Shown here: positions 63,786 to 64,000 of the stretch, piece after piece
Layout of the letters: each line of letters begins with the position of its first letter
Position numbering within the stretch: position 1 is the stretch's first letter
Assembly: GCF_034008635.1 (NCBI RefSeq)
Contig: NZ_CP125378.1
Coordinates: 772,501 to 836,500, forward strand
DNA from: Pseudomonas sp. P8_229
GTDB lineage: Bacteria > Pseudomonadota > Gammaproteobacteria > Pseudomonadales > Pseudomonadaceae
DNA: 64,000 nucleotides
Direction: 5' to 3'
The notes under the pieces: generated by a model
What the model was told of the DNA's origin: nothing
What the model saw: the letters and a program-made list of their open reading frames with translations, nothing else
Database searches by the model: none
Made by a program: the position numbers and the translations under genes

Positions 63786-64000
63786 ATGAACATGGCACAA
63801 CATTCAGCGGACATTGAGCGGGAGGTGGGCAACCTCGGGGTGGTGAACTGGCTGTCACGCCATCAGCCGTTGCCCAGCGCCAACGAGTCCTGGCTGGGGA
63901 GCATTCTGCTGGTGGAGCGTATCGGCATGTTCCCCGCGTCCGGCGACATTCGGCGGACGCTGGCGGATCCCTATCCCCTGCTCGCTCACCTGAAAAAAAG
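63786..64000 (+). CDS. Start of an unrecognised gene, cut by the window edge
   Basis: The frame begins MNMAQHSADIEREVGNLGVVNWLSRHQPLPSANESWLGSILLVERIGMFPASGDIRRTLADPYPLLAHLKK and runs off the end. TCAGGAG precedes the ATG and it follows galU by 37 bases, so it is probably cotranscribed. The first 70 residues have no motif I recognise. Confidence 0.6.
   Translation, partial: MNMAQHSADIEREVGNLGVVNWLSRHQPLPSANESWLGSILLVERIGMFPASGDIRRTLADPYPLLAHLKK

Overview
The window looks like chromosome from a fluorescent Pseudomonas (P. fluorescens group). The evidence is the GC-rich codon use, the leuC-leuD-methyltransferase-leuB-asd order, the gltX/tRNA-Ala/tRNA-Glu cluster, the Pseudomonas-type copABCD genes, DUF6124 and DUF2388 genes, and several REP/REPIN palindromes of the P. 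fluorescens kind. This is inferred from recognised families and gene order; no database was searched.

Layout. 1-5.2 kb (minus): end of asd, then leuB, a methyltransferase, leuD and leuC, with a divergent LysR gene. 6.3-9.5 kb: a five-PAS GGDEF-EAL protein. 9.6-14.7 kb: a specialised Hsp70 (HscC type) facing a J-domain/DUF805 protein and a DUF1266 protein. 14.9-18.5 kb: a small heat-shock protein with a sigma-32 promoter and a ROSE-like RNA thermometer, DusC, a thioesterase, a hydrolase and TetR with its likely operator. 18.6-20.8 kb: two Ala-Glu tRNA pairs behind gltX. 21-28 kb: an EmrAB-like efflux pair, uvrB, an aromatic aminotransferase, two small proteins and tRNA-Asn. 28-35 kb: an NCS2 permease, a BrnT/BrnA-type locus with a frameshifted toxin, arylamine acetyltransferase, exonuclease III, GNAT, a Gly-rich secreted protein and a diguanylate cyclase.

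35.5-49.4 kb is the most accessory part. It carries two PAAR-led type VI secretion cargo modules (PAAR/lipase-like/lipoprotein, and PAAR/helical membrane-active protein/DUF7079) with no T6SS structural genes. Between them lie RNase T2, an unknown membrane protein, copABCD, a PheC-like binding protein, a hydrolase remnant, repeat elements, an orphan DUF7079 gene and a DUF6124 gene. The DUF6124 gene has a leader that can fold in two mutually exclusive ways, one of which hides its ribosome binding site. I consider this leader the best candidate for an undescribed system here.

49.5-52 kb holds dusA, a DUF2388 protein and uppP. 52-64 kb is an exopolysaccharide region: two unusual winged-helix regulators behind a CRP/Vfr-like site, an undecaprenyl-phosphate sugar transferase, a triple REPIN repeat, then on the minus strand galE, yjbE-like, wza-like and yjbFGH-like genes, and finally galU. 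GalU and GalE supply nucleotide sugars, the transferase primes the lipid carrier, and Wza/YjbEFGH would handle export. No polymerase, flippase or Wzc kinase lies in the window.
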